A stretch of DNA of 34,156 bases. Origin: JBEKTW01 sp049515655. Its GTDB lineage: Bacteria > Bacteroidota > Ignavibacteria > UBA10030 > SZUA-254. The translations under genes and the position numbers were made by a program. Numbering within the stretch: the first letter of the stretch is position 1; each line of letters begins with the position of its first letter. The stretch lies in the NCBI GenBank assembly GCA_049515655.1, contig JBEKTW010000031.1:1-34156 (forward strand). Direction: 5' to 3'. The notes beneath the pieces were generated by a model that did not search any database, was not told where the DNA came from, and saw only the letters and a list, made by a program, of their open reading frames with translations. Of the stretch, positions 1 to 7,208 are shown piece by piece.

Positions 1-233
1 GCTGAATCTGCGGTCGCCGCCGGTTTGATGATCTTCAAACTATGTCCCAGCGAACGGGACTGGTCGGTCGCCCAACTCAATGTGTCTCCTCCAGGCGTAT
101 TACCGATTGTCCAGTACGACGGCAGTGTTCCCTCGAAGCCGCCGATCGTATTGATGTTAACCGGTTGCGTTCGTACGCTCGAAAACGGAGCGCACACAAC
201 GAGCAACACAAGTAATAACCCATACCGTTTCAT
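1..233 (-). CDS. Secreted protein, N-terminal part only (cut by window edge)
   Basis: The minus strand opens with ATG at 233 and stays open to base 1, so at least 77 residues are present and the C terminus lies outside the window. Residues 1-23 form a clear signal peptide (MKRYGLLLVLLVVCAPFSS, then a polar stretch). The mature start includes GGFEGTLPSYW and TLSWATDQSRSLGHSLKI, which resembles the start of secreted proteins with a carbohydrate-binding or jelly-roll domain in Bacteroidota; that is inference. An AAGGGA-like ribosome site lies just upstream of the ATG. It is transcribed in the same direction as the LacI gene that starts at 1429 and follows it by about 120 bases, so the regulator may control it. 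The T9SS tail, if any, cannot be seen. Confidence 0.75.
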   Translation of the reverse strand, partial: MKRYGLLLVLLVVCAPFSSVRTQPVNINTIGGFEGTLPSYWTIGNTPGGDTLSWATDQSRSLGHSLKIIKPAATADS

Positions 234-355
234 AACAACTATCCCTTCATAAAGTTGATGATTAGTTGATTGTGATTTTTGCATGCCGTTGCTGCTATTG
301 CAATACTGCTAAACTTGTCGCTGCCGTATTTATAAGCCACTGTGAAAACCTACGA

Positions 356-1429
356 TTAAGAATCCAACGTCAAAGAAACGCTGGTGTTACGTACCTCATG
401 ATCTTGACCGGTGTCGGAAGATTCCCGGACAACAAGCTCCACCGGAACGTGAACAGTGGTGATTGTTTCCACCTTCGATTTAATAATACCCACTAATAGT
501 CGAACGGCAAGTTTTCCCATCTCTTCTTTCGGTACTCTGACTGTCGTAAGTCGTGGCTCAACGTGTGAACTCATTTCGATATCATCGAACCCAACAACTG
601 CCACATCATCTGGAATCTCTTTACCGACAGCCTTGAGATACCGCATGCACCCGATGGCCATGGCATCATTTGCAGCAAAGATTGCAGTTGGCTTACCCTC
701 CTGCTTCAGCAATCGTCCGGCAGCATTGTAACCGTTATGCACTCGAGTATCTGTTTCATCAGTTACGACTAACGATGGTCTGCAGGTGAGATTATTCTCC
801 TCCAAAGTCTTTTTGTATGCCTCATATCGTTCTGCGATGCTGGGATGCTGGAGATCGCCGCCAATAAATGCAATCTCTCTATGTCCACCCTGTATCAGGT
901 GAAGTATCGCAGCACGCACTCCACTTCTATTGTCAATCAACACAGACGAGATCCGCCTACGTTTAAGTGCATAATCGACCAACACCATTGGCAAAGCGAG
1001 CTTGTCGATATGTTCAACGAGTGCTTCACTTATTCTCCCAGCAATGATAACACCGTCAACGTTTCTCTCAAGCAAATACCGCGGCACTGATGGGTTTTTC
1101 TTGTTAAACCTCTTACTTACAGTTGTGAGCAAAACGTAGTAATCGTGATCGCGGGACTCAAATTCAGTTCCTAAAAAAATCCTTGTATAGAATGGCTCAA
1201 CTTGAGTGAAGTGGTCATCAGAAATAATGAATCCGATATTGCCGGTGAGCCTGGATGCAAGTCCTCGCGCACCACGGTGTGGATAGTAACCGAGTTCTGC
1301 GATTGCTTGTAATACTTTTCGGCGAGTTTCATCGCTCACATGGGGCTGGTTGTTGAGGACGAGAGAGACGGTGGAAATGGAGAGAGAGGTTTCTTTTGCG
1401 ACATCCTGTATGGTTGGTCGTCGTTTCAT
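356..1429 (-). CDS. LacI/GalR-family transcriptional regulator
   Basis: 357 residues, a normal length for the family. The N terminus (residues about 4-50) is the LacI helix-turn-helix plus hinge: TIQDVAKETSLSISTVSLVLN followed by VSDETRRKVLQAIAELGY. The rest is the periplasmic-binding-protein-like effector domain: NIGFIISDD near residue 65, DGVIIAGR near 125, FIGGDLQHPSIAERY near 190, AIFAANDAMAIGC near 245 and VAVVGFDDIEMSSHVEPRLTTVRVP near 275-300. Members bind an operator as dimers and release it, or bind it, with a sugar or nucleoside ligand. The ligand cannot be told from sequence. The gene faces a secreted protein at 1-233 in the same orientation, suggesting control of a saccharide-uptake or degradation locus that continues to the left. 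The ATG has AAGG five bases upstream. A LacI-type operator core lies 16 bases upstream of the start. Confidence 0.93.
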   Translation of the reverse strand: MKRRPTIQDVAKETSLSISTVSLVLNNQPHVSDETRRKVLQAIAELGYYPHRGARGLASRLTGNIGFIISDDHFTQVEPFYTRIFLGTEFESRDHDYYVLLTTVSKRFNKKNPSVPRYLLERNVDGVIIAGRISEALVEHIDKLALPMVLVDYALKRRRISSVLIDNRSGVRAAILHLIQGGHREIAFIGGDLQHPSIAERYEAYKKTLEENNLTCRPSLVVTDETDTRVHNGYNAAGRLLKQEGKPTAIFAANDAMAIGCMRYLKAVGKEIPDDVAVVGFDDIEMSSHVEPRLTTVRVPKEEMGKLAVRLLVGIIKSKVETITTVHVPVELVVRESSDTGQDHEVRNTSVSLTLDS

Positions 1430-1444
1430 GGAACCTTATGATCG

Positions 1445-1452
1445 AAGCGCTT
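1445..1452. promoter_or_regulatory. Probable LacI-family operator core (autoregulation)
   Basis: AAGCGCTT is a perfect palindrome with the central CG characteristic of LacI/GalR operators (consensus like TGAAAGCGCTTTCA). It lies 16 bases upstream of the regulator start codon at 1429. Known family members often repress their own gene from such a site. An 8-base palindrome can occur by chance, but the position supports it. Confidence 0.45.
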
Positions 1453-1530
1453 TAGATGTTCATCGTCAAAATGCGCTCGAAATGGCCATAATTGCAATAT
1501 TTTATAGGCTGAAGATAGCATTGGAGGATG

Positions 1531-1561
1531 GTGTATCGAAACCCTTCGATGGATGATACAC
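1531..1561. repeat. Inverted repeat (hairpin) upstream of the LacI gene
   Basis: GTGTATC (1531-1537) is matched by GATACAC (1555-1561), with a nested TCGAA/TTCGA pair (1536-1540 and 1545-1549). It could be a second protein-binding site or an RNA hairpin. There is no T-run, so it does not look like a rho-independent terminator. Confidence 0.4.
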
Positions 1562-2029
1562 AATTAATCTCTCATTGTCAAGTAAAATTTGAAAGAAAAA
1601 TGTCAGCAGCCTCACAAATGAGTCAGGATTGCCGAAATGACACTGTCCGCACAGGCAGGTCATGACAATAGACTTCACAATCGGCCCGTGTCTTTTTGTA
1701 GTGAGAACGAAGTCAGCTTGAATGGCAAGTTCCAACTGAAAACGGTCGGAGTTTTGGGTGGGCATGCAGGAAGAAGAAGCCGACCCGCCCTGCTGAGAAC
1801 GCAGCAGACGCCGGCTCGTGAATTGCAGCCCTTGCCACTTTAACGCTTTGATAGACCCTCCCTGGATCAAAGGAAATCGAATCTTTGTTTATGATTATAT
1901 TCATTGTTTCAGGACCAGGGGTTCCGGAAAAAACAAATGAACTCGCAATTCCCTAACCAGTGTTTCCAGGCCGCCGCCTACGGACAATTTGTTTGCCTCA
2001 CTGATTTATGTTATATTTCCAGGAGTTTT
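1562..2029. other. Long intergenic stretch without a recognisable gene
   Basis: No frame here looks like a protein. Open frames on both strands have no domain sense and no ribosome site. It includes a small CTGT-CCGC-ACAG hairpin near 1645 and a G+C-rich patch near 1768-1800 with AAGCCGACCCGC, a string also seen at 21619-21630 and, as GAGCCGACCCGC, at 29512-29523. It is most simply read as intergenic repeat debris plus the promoter area of the plus-strand block that starts at 2150. Confidence 0.4.
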
Positions 2030-2061
2030 AAGTGTTCCTGGTAGGAGAATTCCTAACACTT
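2030..2061 (+). promoter_or_regulatory. Leader hairpin upstream of the nucleotidyltransferase-metK-ahcY block
   Basis: AAGTGTT (2030-2036) pairs with AACACTT (2055-2061); inside the arms AGGA and TCCT can pair too. It lies about 90 bases before the first start codon of the block. I compared it by eye with SAM-I, SAM-II and SAH riboswitch signatures and saw no match, so its role is open. It may be a protein-binding palindrome or a simple RNA hairpin. Confidence 0.3.
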
Positions 2062-2149
2062 CTGCTAACACTCAGTCTCAAAGAACCAACTAAATGCTTA
2101 ATTTCGAGTTCAAAAACCAGATGATACCTGTAGTTAATAGAAAAACATT

Positions 2150-3124
2150 ATGCACGCTATAATCCCGGTGGCAGGCATCGGCAGCCGGTTGCGACCGCAC
2201 ACCTACACTCTACCCAAGGTGTTGATCAATGTCGCTGGCAAACCGATCATAGGGCACATTCTGGACAAGGTCATCGAGGACGGGTTCGATAAGGCGACGA
2301 TTATCGTCGGCTATATGGGTGAAAAGATCAGAGAATACGTGTCGTCGCATTATCACATCAACGTGAATTACGTCGAACAGGAAGAGCGGCTGGGGTTGGG
2401 TCACGCGATCTACCTGGCGCGGGAATCCTTCTCGACGGAACCGATCCTGATAATCCTCGGAGACACGATCTTCGACGTCGATTTAAAGACGGTGATTCAG
2501 GGTCAGCACTCCGCGATAGGCGTGAAGCGTGTCGATGACCCCCGGCGGTTCGGTGTCGCAGAGCTTCAGGATGGATTCGTTTCGAAACTGATCGAGAAAC
2601 CGGAACATCCCACAAGTAATTTCGCGATCGTCGGCCTCTACTGGATACGGAATCCAAAACTGCTCGTCAAATGTATCGATGAGATTGTCAGCAGGGACCT
2701 GAAAACAAAGAATGAGTATCAGTTGACTGACGCGCTGGGATTGATGCTGGCGGGCGGAGAAAAAATAAGGACATTCAACGTCGACGGCTGGTATGACTGC
2801 GGAAAACCCGACACGCTGCTTGCCACGAACCGGCACTTGCTGGAGAAGAAGCCGTTGAATCGTGTGCTCGACGGTGTCGTTACTGTTCCTCCGGTATACA
2901 TTTCCGAGCGAGCAAAAATCTCGAATTCGGTCATTGGACCTTACGCCACGATTGCCGACGGCGCTTCCGTGACCGACTCGATTGTCCGCGATTCCATCGT
3001 CAGCGAGGATGCCAAAGTCTCAAAAGCCCTGCTCGATAATTCTCTTATCGGAAATAACGCCGTAGTCAGAGGTATGTACAAGCGCGTCAATGTCGGGGAT
3101 TCTTCTGAAATCGATTTCTATTAA
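2150..3124 (+). CDS. Sugar-phosphate nucleotidyltransferase with left-handed beta-helix tail
   Basis: 324 residues. The N terminus carries the nucleotidyltransferase signature IIPVAGIGSRLRPHTYTLPK (residues 4-23), with the GxGxRL-P loop and conserved lysine that bind NTP and sugar phosphate. ILGDTIFD (near 100) supplies the metal-binding Asp. VSKLIEKPEHPTSNFAIVGLYW (near 143-165) and GWYDCGKPDTLL (near 212) are typical of the RfbA/GlmU/ManC group. From about residue 243 hexapeptide-like repeats (ISNSVIGPYATIADGAS) indicate a left-handed beta-helix. These enzymes make NDP-sugars for cell-surface polysaccharide. I cannot decide between glucose-1-phosphate, mannose-1-phosphate and other substrates. 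It is 15 bases upstream of metK, same strand, so cotranscription is likely. Confidence 0.88.
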   Translation: MHAIIPVAGIGSRLRPHTYTLPKVLINVAGKPIIGHILDKVIEDGFDKATIIVGYMGEKIREYVSSHYHINVNYVEQEERLGLGHAIYLARESFSTEPILIILGDTIFDVDLKTVIQGQHSAIGVKRVDDPRRFGVAELQDGFVSKLIEKPEHPTSNFAIVGLYWIRNPKLLVKCIDEIVSRDLKTKNEYQLTDALGLMLAGGEKIRTFNVDGWYDCGKPDTLLATNRHLLEKKPLNRVLDGVVTVPPVYISERAKISNSVIGPYATIADGASVTDSIVRDSIVSEDAKVSKALLDNSLIGNNAVVRGMYKRVNVGDSSEIDFY

Positions 3125-3139
3125 CTATAGGAGCACCGT

Positions 3140-4300
3140 ATGTCATATTTGTTTACGTCTGAGTCCGTTTCCGAAGGACATCCCGACAAAGTTTGCGATC
3201 AAATCTCCGACGCAGTCCTCGATTCACTCCTCGAGCAGGATCCGATGTCGCGCGTCGCCTGTGAGAGTTTCGTGACCACCGGGCTCGCCCTCGTAGGCGG
3301 TGAAGTCACGACGAAAGGGTACGTCGATGTGCAAAGGATCGTCCGAGACATCATCAAAACCATCGGCTACACCGAGGCGGGTGTCGGTTTTGATGCAGAC
3401 TCGTGCTCCGTTCTCTCCGCCATCCATGCGCAGTCGCCGAATATTGCCCAGGGTGTCGACGTCGGAGGCGCAGGCGACCAGGGAATGATGTTCGGATACG
3501 CATGCCGTGAAACACGGGAATTCATGCCGATGCCGATTATGTTCGCCCACAAGCTCGTTAAGCGCCTTGCTGATATCCGGAAGAACAACCGTAAATTAAT
3601 GCCCTATCTGCGTCCGGACGCAAAATCGCAAGTCACGATTGAATACGAAGGAAAACGACCGATCCGGGTTGACAGCGTGGTTATCTCCACACAGCACGCC
3701 CCGCAAGTCTCTCAAAAGAAGATACGCGAGGACATTCTCACGCACGTTGTGAAGCATGTCATTCCCGAAGAGATGCTCGACAAGAAAACCCGATACTACG
3801 TGAACCCGACGGGACTCTTTGAAATCGGAGGACCGCACGGCGATAGCGGGTTGACCGGGAGAAAAATCATCGTAGACACGTACGGCGGGCGCGCCCCGCA
3901 CGGCGGTGGGGCGTTTTCGGGGAAGGATCCGACGAAGGTCGACAGAAGCGCTGCCTACGCGGCCCGGCACATCGCAAAAAACATCGTCGCCGCAGGCCTC
4001 GCCTCGGAATGTCTACTCCAGGTGGCGTACGCCATAGGCATCGCCGAGCCGATGTCGATTCACGTTCAAACATTCGGCACAGGGGAAATTCCCGACGCCG
4101 AGCTGGAGAGAAATCTCAAGAGACTTGCCGTCGCCGGCGGTCCTCTGGACCTTACACCGCGGGGAATCATTTCACGGCTCGATTTGCGACGTCCCATCTA
4201 CAAGAAGACCGCGGCCTACGGGCATTTTGGAAGGTCCGACGACGACTTCACCTGGGAGCGATCGGATTTGGTCAAAACGCTGCAAAAGGCAGTCAAATAG
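3140..4300 (+). CDS. metK: S-adenosylmethionine synthetase
   Basis: 386 residues, the normal length. It makes S-adenosylmethionine from methionine and ATP in the cytoplasm, using Mg and K ions. Signatures seen: FTSESVSEGHPDKVCDQISD at residues 5-24 (ATP-binding His-Pro-Asp), GAGDQGMMFGYA near 110-121, TGLFEIGGPHGDSGLTGRK near 225-243 and the glycine-rich GGGAFSGKDPTKVDRSAAY near 254-272. All look intact. GGAG lies upstream of the ATG. The next conserved partner is ahcY at 4848, which removes the S-adenosylhomocysteine made when methyl groups are used; the two form the activated-methyl cycle. The four-helix-bundle cassette sits between them and may have been inserted into an older metK-ahcY operon. 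Confidence 0.97.
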   Translation: MSYLFTSESVSEGHPDKVCDQISDAVLDSLLEQDPMSRVACESFVTTGLALVGGEVTTKGYVDVQRIVRDIIKTIGYTEAGVGFDADSCSVLSAIHAQSPNIAQGVDVGGAGDQGMMFGYACRETREFMPMPIMFAHKLVKRLADIRKNNRKLMPYLRPDAKSQVTIEYEGKRPIRVDSVVISTQHAPQVSQKKIREDILTHVVKHVIPEEMLDKKTRYYVNPTGLFEIGGPHGDSGLTGRKIIVDTYGGRAPHGGGAFSGKDPTKVDRSAAYAARHIAKNIVAAGLASECLLQVAYAIGIAEPMSIHVQTFGTGEIPDAELERNLKRLAVAGGPLDLTPRGIISRLDLRRPIYKKTAAYGHFGRSDDDFTWERSDLVKTLQKAVK

Positions 4301-4304
4301 AGCG

Positions 4305-4354
4305 GGTTAACCGGGAATTCGTTAATTGGTTAATTACGTATTGGTTAATTGGTT
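4305..4354. repeat. Left TTAATTGGTTAA array
   Basis: Starts 4 bases after the metK stop codon. It holds GGTTAACC, then GTTAATTGGTTAATT and TTGGTTAATTGGTT, spaced by 5 bases. It is A+T-rich against coding neighbours near 50 percent G+C, and is the inverted partner of 4775-4833. Confidence 0.75.
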
Positions 4355-4374
4355 GAGACTCAGGGGGAGGAAGA

Positions 4375-4758
4375 GTGGAGACGTCGGGATACAGCTTTGA
4401 GGATTTGGAGGTTTACAAAGCTGCAAGAGAGTATCGGAAAAAGATTTATCAGTTGGCAAGAAGAATACCTGAAGAGGAGAAATACGGTCTTCAAGCACAG
4501 ATGCGGCGGGCAGCTTTGTCATTGACCAACAATATTGCGGAAGGTCACGGCAGATTTCATTACCAGGAGAACATTCAGTTTCTTCGCCAGTCACGAGGTT
4601 CGTTGGAGGAATTAATTGACGATCTGAACGCCTGTCTAGATGAGCAGTACGCATCAAGAGAAGAACTTGAAGTATTGAAAGATGGCGCCTATAAACTTTT
4701 GAAACAAATTAATGGCTATACAGCATACTTACGCAAGAGGAAGGACTCCGGCATCTAA
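4375..4758 (+). CDS. Four-helix-bundle protein (S23 intervening-sequence / Avd-like family)
   Basis: 127 residues starting at GTG, with GGGGGAGG 8-15 bases upstream as a strong ribosome site. It fits the four-helix-bundle family first found in 23S rRNA intervening sequences: FEDLEVYKAAREYRKKIYQLA (helix 1), YGLQAQMRRAALSLTNNIAEG (helix 2, with the family core RRAA-S-NIAEG), then QFLRQSRGSLEELIDDL (helix 3) and a C-terminal helix near 97-120. The protein is basic. Relatives include Avd, the accessory protein of diversity-generating retroelements, which binds nucleic acid and reverse transcriptase. No reverse transcriptase or variable repeat is visible here, so this is an orphan copy with unknown job. 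Inverted arrays surround it closely (see the cassette entry). Confidence 0.85.
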   Translation: METSGYSFEDLEVYKAAREYRKKIYQLARRIPEEEKYGLQAQMRRAALSLTNNIAEGHGRFHYQENIQFLRQSRGSLEELIDDLNACLDEQYASREELEVLKDGAYKLLKQINGYTAYLRKRKDSGI

Positions 4759-4774
4759 CAGCCTGATTGTGCAT

Positions 4775-4833
4775 CCAATCAACCGGTTAATGAATTAACC
4801 AATTAACCACTTAACCAATTAACCAATCAACCC
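4775..4833. repeat. Right AACCAATTAACC array
   Basis: Inverted partner of 4305-4354, placed 17 bases after the stop of the four-helix-bundle gene and ending 15 bases before the ahcY start. It contains three to four units of AACCAATTAA with small changes. The heptamer TTGAGAC occurs at 4353-4359 and again at 4840-4846, but the first is at the inner edge and the second at the outer edge of the arrays, so it is not a simple target duplication. Confidence 0.75.
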
Positions 4834-4847
4834 AATTATTTGAGACC

Positions 4848-6128
4848 ATGGATTACAAAAAAGGAAAATACAAAGTTGCAGATTTAAAGCTAGCAAGCGA
4901 AGGAAGAAAACTGATCGCGTGGGCGGAATCGCGGATGCCCGTGCTCATGGCTCTTCGTGAAAAATACAAGTCGGTAAAACCACTCAAGGGATACCGCATC
5001 GCTGGTTGTCTGCACGTGACGAAAGAAACGGCAGTCCTCGTGAAGACATTTGTCGAAGCCGGCGCGGAGGTGAGCTGGAGCGGGTGTAATCCACTCTCAA
5101 CGCAGGATGCGGTGGCGGCGGCGCTTGCCGCGAACGGGATCTCGATCTTCGCGTGGCACGGTATGTCGGTGAAGGAATTCTACTGGTGCATTGAAGAGAC
5201 CCTGAAAATTCATCCGAATCTTACGCTCGACGACGGCGCGGATTTGATTTTCACCATTCATAACAAACATCCGGAATTTGCACAGAAGTATGTGATAGGC
5301 GGGACCGAAGAAACAACGACGGGCGTCCACCGGCTTCGTGCTATGGCAAAGGACGGAGCATTGAAGTATCCGGTTGTTGCGGTCAACGATGCCGAAACAA
5401 AATGGGATTTTGACAACGTCTACGGAACGGGCCAATCCACTCTCGACGGCATTCTCCGCTCGACGAGCGTCTTGTTCGCCGGAAAGAACTTCGTGATCGC
5501 AGGGTACGGGCATTGCGGCAAGGGTGTCGCGATGCGCGCAAAAGGCCTTGGCGCGAACGTCATCGTCACCGAAGTGAAGCCGACGGCCGCCCTCAAAGCA
5601 ACGCTGGAGGGCATGCGCGTCATGACAATGGATGAGGCCGCAAAAATTGGAGACATTTTTGTGACCGCAACGGGCGTCAAAGACGTTATCGTGGAGCGGC
5701 ATTTCAAAATGATGAAGGAGGGCGCTATCGTTTGCAATACGGGACACTATGACTGCGAAGTCAATCTCGTCGACGTCAAAAAAGTCACAAAGTCCTCGAA
5801 AGAAATCCGCCAAAATAACGAAGAATATCTCTTGAAGAACGGTAAGCGTCTGTATGTTTTAGCAAAAGGCCGGCTCGTAAACCTTGCGGCAGCGGAAGGA
5901 CATCCCTCCGAAGTCATGGACATGTCGTTTGCAAATCAGTTCATGTCCCAGCTTCGTCTGGCATTCCTCCACAAGCAGGGCAAACGTCTGGAAAATAAAG
6001 TCTACGATATTCCCGTAGAGCAGGACCAGGAGATCGCCGCGGTGAAATTGGCGACGATGGGCCTCAAGATCGATAAGCTGACTGCGGCGCAGAAGAAGTA
6101 TATCGACGATTACAGCTCGGGAACATAA
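4848..6128 (+). CDS. ahcY: Adenosylhomocysteinase (S-adenosylhomocysteine hydrolase)
   Basis: 426 residues, matching the shorter bacterial/archaeal form without the roughly 40-residue insertion of some enzymes. It splits S-adenosylhomocysteine to adenosine and homocysteine with bound NAD. Seen: YRIAGCLHVTKETAVLVKTF near 49-68, SGCNPLSTQDAVAAAL near 78-93, DDGADL near 127, the catalytic region NDAETKWDFDNVYGTGQSTL near 180-200, the Rossmann loop FVIAGYGHCGKGVAMRAKGL near 215-234, and GRLVNLAAAEGHPSEVMDMS near 342-361 with the conserved His. The C terminus ends DKLTAAQKKYIDDYSSGT; many family members end in a Lys-Tyr pair that reaches the partner NAD site, and a KKYIDDY stretch is present. It works with metK. 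Confidence 0.96.
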   Translation: MDYKKGKYKVADLKLASEGRKLIAWAESRMPVLMALREKYKSVKPLKGYRIAGCLHVTKETAVLVKTFVEAGAEVSWSGCNPLSTQDAVAAALAANGISIFAWHGMSVKEFYWCIEETLKIHPNLTLDDGADLIFTIHNKHPEFAQKYVIGGTEETTTGVHRLRAMAKDGALKYPVVAVNDAETKWDFDNVYGTGQSTLDGILRSTSVLFAGKNFVIAGYGHCGKGVAMRAKGLGANVIVTEVKPTAALKATLEGMRVMTMDEAAKIGDIFVTATGVKDVIVERHFKMMKEGAIVCNTGHYDCEVNLVDVKKVTKSSKEIRQNNEEYLLKNGKRLYVLAKGRLVNLAAAEGHPSEVMDMSFANQFMSQLRLAFLHKQGKRLENKVYDIPVEQDQEIAAVKLATMGLKIDKLTAAQKKYIDDYSSGT

Positions 6129-6151
6129 GCAGAACCGCGCCCCATCTGGGA

Positions 6152-6166
6152 GGGAGCTTCGCTCCC
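6152..6166. terminator. Hairpin after ahcY, possible weak terminator
   Basis: GGGAGC (6152-6157), loop TTC, GCTCCC (6161-6166), 23 bases after the ahcY stop. No T-run follows on either strand, so it may only stabilise the 3' end of the mRNA. Confidence 0.35.
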
Positions 6167-6177
6167 GACCTTTCACG

Positions 6178-6341
6178 GTAAATTCGAAATTCGAATATCG
6201 AAATCCCAAACAAATCTGAAGTTCGAATGTTCAAAAATCCAAACGCGGCGCTTTCTGCCATTTGCGGATTTCGGGTTTGGAGCATTTGTCCCGCTGTTGC
6301 GGGATCGAACTTCGTGCTTCGCGCTTCGGATTTTGAAGAGA
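6178..6341. repeat. A+T-rich imperfect inverted repeat element, copy 1
   Basis: The left half is built of phrases such as AAATTCGAATATCGAAATCC and AACAAATC. The right half carries their complements: GGATTTCGGGTTTGGAGC and CTTCGTGCTTCGCGCTTCGG. A CCCGC-TGTT-GCGGG mini-hairpin (6290-6303) is nested in the right half. It shares word content with 6955-7175 and 27174-27590. It lies between the convergent ahcY and DinB-like genes and has no coding sense. Confidence 0.65.
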
Positions 6342-6408
6342 ATATAAACTTCACTTATTCAACGTATTTCCGACCCGCGATACTAGTTGGTGGGCTGAAA
6401 TCGCGGTC

Positions 6409-6909
6409 TCATTTCGGCGGCGGCATTCCCATCTTTGACCACTCTTCCTTCGAGGGACCATAGAGACCCGGAACGGGTAAGCCCGCCTGGCGCATGAGAA
6501 TCGTCATTTGGGCGCGGTGGTGAATCTCGTGCTTCACGAGTGAGCTGAGCACCTTCGCGCGCGTCCACTTCTCGCCGTACATGTCCACCTCCTCCCGCAA
6601 CGAAGCGTCAGTCCACGTCTTTTTCACAACTTCTGCGAGCGTATTCGCCGCTACCTCATACGCCGATGATATCGCAGAGGCTTTCGCGGGCACTGCCGCA
6701 TCTTCTTTTGGGGCGTTGACCTTTAAACCGGCGTGTCCGCCCATTTCACCGAGCGTGAGTACAATGTGCCAGGCGAGGAATCCAAGCGACCGTCCTTCGG
6801 CGGTAACCGCCTGCGAGAGCGACCTGTCGTTGAGTGCCTTTAGCAACCTACGAGTCGATTCACTCTCGTTCTTCCAATCAATGATGAAGTCGTTGATCGT
6901 TGAATACAT
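6409..6909 (-). CDS. DinB-like four-helix metal-binding protein
   Basis: 166 residues, the usual size. DinB-like proteins are helical bundles with a metal site of three histidines; here His48 (FLAWHIV) and His127 and His131 (KHEIHHRAQM) fit this triad. The C terminus GLPVPGLYGPSKEEW is also typical. Some members act as thiol-dependent transferases or stress proteins, but most have no assigned reaction, and none can be assigned here. The start at 6909 has GGAGAAT about 4-10 bases upstream. It is transcribed alone; repeat copies 1 and 2 lie on both sides. Confidence 0.85.
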   Translation of the reverse strand: MYSTINDFIIDWKNESESTRRLLKALNDRSLSQAVTAEGRSLGFLAWHIVLTLGEMGGHAGLKVNAPKEDAAVPAKASAISSAYEVAANTLAEVVKKTWTDASLREEVDMYGEKWTRAKVLSSLVKHEIHHRAQMTILMRQAGLPVPGLYGPSKEEWSKMGMPPPK

Positions 6910-6954
6910 GATTATTCTCCTTTTAGAATGAATGAATTATTAAATCATTTATGG

Positions 6955-7175
6955 TGCGCAGAATCATCATTCTTAGTGACAAATCCTAAATCCGAATATC
7001 TAAACTCTAAACAAATTCTAAAACCTAATATCGAAGTCCTGAACAAATCCCAAATGAAAACGCCCAAATCACAAATTCTGGTTTTTTGAATTTGGAGCTT
7101 GGATTTTGTTTAAGATTTCGGATTTCGTGCTTCGGATTTGTCTATGATTTCGTGCTTCGAATCTATCTACGATAG
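6955..7175. repeat. A+T-rich imperfect inverted repeat element, copy 2
   Basis: The left end (6955-6979, GCGCAGAATCAT then CATTCTTAGTGAC) closely matches the reverse complement of the right end of copy 3 (27560-27583), which sets an element boundary. Inside, phrases such as TAAATCCGAATATCTAAA run one way and ATTTCGGATTTCGTGCTTCGG the other. The right end does not show the matching terminus and may be truncated. It lies between the porin stop and the DinB-like start and has no coding sense. Confidence 0.7.
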
Positions 7176-7208
7176 TGGCAGATCGAACTGCCAGCAACGA
7201 CTGAGCCG

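Larger units (their letters stand above)
4305..4833. mobile_element. Putative small cassette: four-helix-bundle gene bracketed by inverted TTAATTGGTTAA arrays
   Basis: Left array 4305-4354 and right array 4775-4833 are inverted copies of the same short motif. GTTAATTGGTTAATT (4321-4335) is the exact reverse complement of 4793-4807, and 4341-4354 of 4813-4826. The gene between them fills the rest. The unit separates metK from ahcY, two genes of one pathway on one strand. A further array of the same motif lies at 11961-12043. No transposase is present. That it is mobile is inference from the inverted ends, the interruption and the extra array. Confidence 0.5.

Noticed and set aside
1502..1870. 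Open frame of 122 residues on the minus strand upstream of the LacI gene
   Set aside because: No domain sense, no ribosome site, high Ser/Arg content, and it overlaps a small hairpin and a repeat-like patch.
2029..2149. SAM or SAH riboswitch ahead of the metK-ahcY block
   Set aside because: The hairpin exists but no signature of the known SAM or SAH classes is visible, and the first gene is a nucleotidyltransferase.
4375..4758. Diversity-generating retroelement around the Avd-like gene
   Set aside because: No reverse transcriptase, template repeat or variable repeat is present nearby.
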